Shown here: positions 61,579 through 64,000 of the stretch, piece after piece
How positions within the stretch are numbered: position 1 is the stretch's first letter
Layout of the letters: every line of letters begins with the position of its first letter
Assembly (NCBI RefSeq): GCF_022267325.1
Contig: NZ_JAIZBG010000001.1
Coordinates: forward strand, 620,001-684,000
Length of the DNA stretch: 64,000 bases
From: Leptospira sanjuanensis
GTDB lineage: Bacteria > Spirochaetota > Leptospiria > Leptospirales > Leptospiraceae
Direction: 5' to 3'
Made by a program: the position numbers and the translations under genes
Notes under the pieces: generated by a model
Seen by the model: the letters and a program-made list of their open reading frames with translations, nothing else
Database searches by the model: none
Told to the model about the DNA's origin: nothing

Positions 61579-61716
61579 TGAACTTGCAAGCCCGCGAATG
61601 GCAAGGAACAACAAGAAAGGTTCTCTATTGAAAGGACATACAGTTTTACATGTGAATCAGGCGAACAAAAATTTCCTTCAACTTCTCCTTTCCCATTGAC
61701 AAAAGCACTCTGTAGG

Positions 61717-61742
61717 CGACTCTTTGATGTATCAAAGAGTCG
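61717..61742 (+). terminator. Hairpin downstream of the giant 2 operon
   Basis: Perfect 11-bp arms CGACTCTTTGA and TCAAAGAGTCG around TGTA, 139 bp after the small gene stop. TTCC follows instead of a T-run, so its strength is uncertain. Apart from it, the 61,579-61,837 stretch holds only a short GCACAG-G-CTGTGC palindrome at 61,817-61,829. Confidence 0.5.
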
Positions 61743-61837
61743 GTTCCTGACTCAGTAATTTTCCTTTCATTTTTTTCTCCAAACTTTCAACGGCTAACGT
61801 TAAAAACATTCCGACTGCACAGGCTGTGCGAAGCAAT

Positions 61838-61992
61838 CAACTGCTGAAAGAGAAAGTATTTCCCCGCGAGAGCGATCGCAGCGTAAATCCGGCATTGCAC
61901 CATCGAGTAATACGCTGTTCTTTTTCTTTCTTTGCACTTGATGGTGCGATGCTGATTGAAGCGGAGAGCGCGTTTCGCGAAGCGAACTCGCC
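61838..61992 (+). repeat. Cassette leader element, copy 2
   Basis: Shares with 21,986-22,145 the blocks CAACTGC-TGAAAG, GAGCGATCG-CAGCG-TAAAT, a stem-loop and GATTGAAGCGGAGAGCGCG plus TTTCGCGAAGCGAA. The stem-loop here has 17-base arms, 61,892-61,908 and 61,936-61,952, that pair fully if two G-T pairs are allowed, around a 27-base pyrimidine-rich loop. The arms differ in sequence from those of copy 1, although both have GCA-TGCA-like cores. Confidence 0.75.
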
Positions 61993-64000
61993 CCAAGCGG
62001 CAGCTATACCGCGAACGCGAGCTATGACGTGAACAAGGCAGGTGGAAAGTCTTGGGCGAACGGAAGTGTTAACGTATCTGCGAGTAGAGAAGGTCACTCG
62101 AGTTTAGCGTTGTCTTACAACCACGACGGAAACACGGCGATTCCTCAGAGACTGAGAGGAGGGGGAGCGACGCTTGACTTAGGGAATGACGGGGTATTGG
62201 GTTTTAGCATCCAGGGACTGAAAGGGGCTACGATCGGTACTGTGAGCTACAACACGAACAGTCACGGTTGGGAACAGGCGACTTTGAACCAGAATTTCCA
62301 GAACGAATATCTTCAAGGTGTGACAGCTGAGAACAGCTCTTACAATCACGAGAAGTCTCAGATGGAGATCTTGCGTACGGAGCTGAGTATTGCGACGAAG
62401 ATGGAGAAACCGTTGTTTACGCAAGCAGATGTGGACAAGTATTTACCTAAAAACAAGGACGGCAGCATCGACGTAGAGAATGCACAGCCTGAGAAGTTGT
62501 TAGAGAAATGGAATGCGCACAAGGAAGCGATGTCCCAAACGCCTGAGGGCTTGCAGAAATGGAAGGACGATGTAACGAGAGCCGGAGAAAGATCGGGGAT
62601 TGAGATCCGCTTCAACGACGGTAAGAGTGCAACGAGCACTTTCGGTAAGTTTGTAACGGGAATGTTCGGAGATATTGCCCAGAGCTTCGGTATTGCGAAC
62701 GACGGAAGCAAGATGGTGGACAAGGCGGGCGTGTTCCACTTAGACACGTGTTTTCGCGGAGACGTCCCGGTATTGCGTTTGAAACACAAAGAAAACGGAA
62801 TATACGGGAATGTTAAATCAACCGAGTTTAGTTCCGAGGACTACGAATATGTAGCGATCGAAGAAGTAAAGATCGGGGACGTAGTCCAGTCCTGGAACGA
62901 AAGAACCGGAAAACTCGAGAACAAGAGAGTCACGGAAACTTTTGTCCACGAAGTTCCGCAGCTTTTCTTTCTTGAGTTAGACGGGGAAGACGAGATTCAT
63001 ACGACTTGGAACCACCCGTTTAGACGGAGGGTGAGTGCAAACGGAAGTCAGAACACAAACCAAAACAGAGTATCACCGTTTGATCTAAAGGGAATCCAAA
63101 GAGATTTCAAAACTCATGAACATCTGCTTCATCCGCGAGAAGCAAGAATCGTGACGAGCCTTTTGGGCTCGGGAAGCGAGAGCGAAACAAAGACAGCGAG
63201 TGTAATAGAGGAGCTTCCCCATTCTACAGATTCTAACCATTCAGCCTCGGATGTAACGTTGAGTAAGACGGAAAGGTTCTCTTCTAACACCACAACCCAA
63301 ACCTCGGAATGGGTGAAGGTGGAAGACCTCCGCTTGCGAGACCAAGTTCTCAAAGCAGACGGAAGTTGGGGAACTGTAACGGGGATTTACTACTACAACA
63401 CGGAACCGACTAAGGTTTACAACTTAGAAGTAGAGGAGAATCATACTTACGTTGTGGGCGGAAGAGAATCCAATTCCGGCGCGGGCTACGTTGTGCACAA
63501 CTACACTGAACAAGTTCAACGTGTTTTAGACGGAAATGGAATATTGTCTGAAGACAATACGAAAATTGTAAAATCAGCGAATTCAAAAGACAAAATCCGT
63601 GCATTAGGCGAAATCAAAGAATTTGATTATGCTGGATCGAAATGGAAGAATGTTGGATCTGATGAAAACGGCGTAGTTCACTTTCAGTCTGAAAGCAATA
63701 AATACGGGCTAAAGGAAGATTTGTTCTTTAAAAACAAGAACGGCAAAGTTGAAATCGAGCAAATTCAGCATTTAAACGGTAAGGACTATTTGACTAAAAG
63801 CAGCAGTTTGGATGTATTAAAACAAACCGTAATCGGAGTGAATTTTAAAAGCACAAACGAATATTTAAACCATCTGACCAATGTATTGGGAGAGCGCGGA
63901 GGAAGCGGAACGAAATACGATGACGGAACTCCGAAGGTGAGTTTGCGTAAGGACGTGACTGGTCAGCCGATATTGCACGAGACAAAGAATGGCACGCATA
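61960..64000 (+). pseudogene. Orphan C-terminal cassette with HINT domain and new tip (runs off window)
   Basis: Frame 1 is open from 61,960, just after an in-frame TGA, to the window end, but the first part has no plausible start codon or signal peptide. Residues encoded by 61,995-63,505 repeat the glycine-rich pre-tip and PT-HINT domain of giant protein 2 (DTCFRGDVPVLRL, WNHPF, GYVVHNY). After the HINT end a new tip of at least 165 residues begins TEQVQRVLDGNGILSEDN, with no recognised family (SSLDVLKQTVIGVNFKST, then GERGGSGTKYDDG). It reads as a displaced, silent alternative tip rather than an expressed gene. Confidence 0.78.
61995..63505 (+). repeat. Duplicate of the pre-tip and HINT segment of giant protein 2
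   Basis: Collinear with 56,485-57,995. Identity begins at AAGCGGCAGC directly after the leader element and ends at the HINT C terminus, where the tips diverge completely. Confidence 0.92.

Overview
The window looks like chromosomal DNA of Leptospira, most likely the pathogenic/intermediate lineage. The evidence is a DUF1554-type lipoprotein, LpxD, a leuCD operon with a divergent LysR gene, many lipoproteins with spirochaete-style lipoboxes, frequent TTG/GTG starts, short Leptospira-type intergenic repeats, and two giant exported proteins resembling the Leptospira-restricted TIGR04388 family. All family names are from memory and motif reading; no search was run.

Layout. 1-10,000 is mostly housekeeping: a rhodanese (cut by the window edge), an alpha/beta hydrolase, coaX-birA, a DUF1554 lipoprotein, a thiolase-thioesterase pair with a divergent TetR gene, an MsrB that may be made in exported and cytosolic forms, and a lipase-like hydrolase. 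10,347-13,479 holds two copies of an unusual module: a 7-TM membrane protein gene whose stop overlaps the stop of a convergent XRE/CI-like repressor gene. 13,724-26,386 is an accessory island: two small genes, a frameshifted giant protein, and a series of displaced C-terminal cassettes, each followed by a small exported protein. A decapitated transposase sits inside the series. 26,505-28,543 holds an AT-rich pair of membrane protein genes. 28,989-50,816 returns to core genes: an RRM protein, acetyltransferases, a fatty acid desaturase, a second TetR-thioesterase module with two matching operators, tandem HExxH lipoproteins, LysR/leuCD, lpxD, an EamA transporter, a glutathione peroxidase, a ChaN-like protein, and a class A PBP with an N-terminal zinc ribbon. 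51,137-64,000 is a second giant-protein locus: an intact 3162-residue protein with a PT-HINT-like domain and an M23 peptidase tip, a lipoprotein, a small protein, and an orphan copy of the HINT region carrying a different tip that runs off the window.

Main interpretation. The two giant loci have the architecture of polymorphic toxins: a long exported stalk, a conserved pre-tip region, a variable C-terminal tip, and a candidate immunity gene immediately downstream. Silent or displaced cassettes repeat the pre-tip region with other tips. All four candidate immunity proteins carry export signals, which fits toxins that act in the periplasm or on the cell wall; the M23 tip agrees. Both orphan cassettes start with the same roughly 150-bp leader, containing an inverted repeat followed by a conserved GC-rich segment, although the protein regions they duplicate are unrelated. 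That leader is the strongest candidate here for an undescribed cassette-boundary or recombination element.
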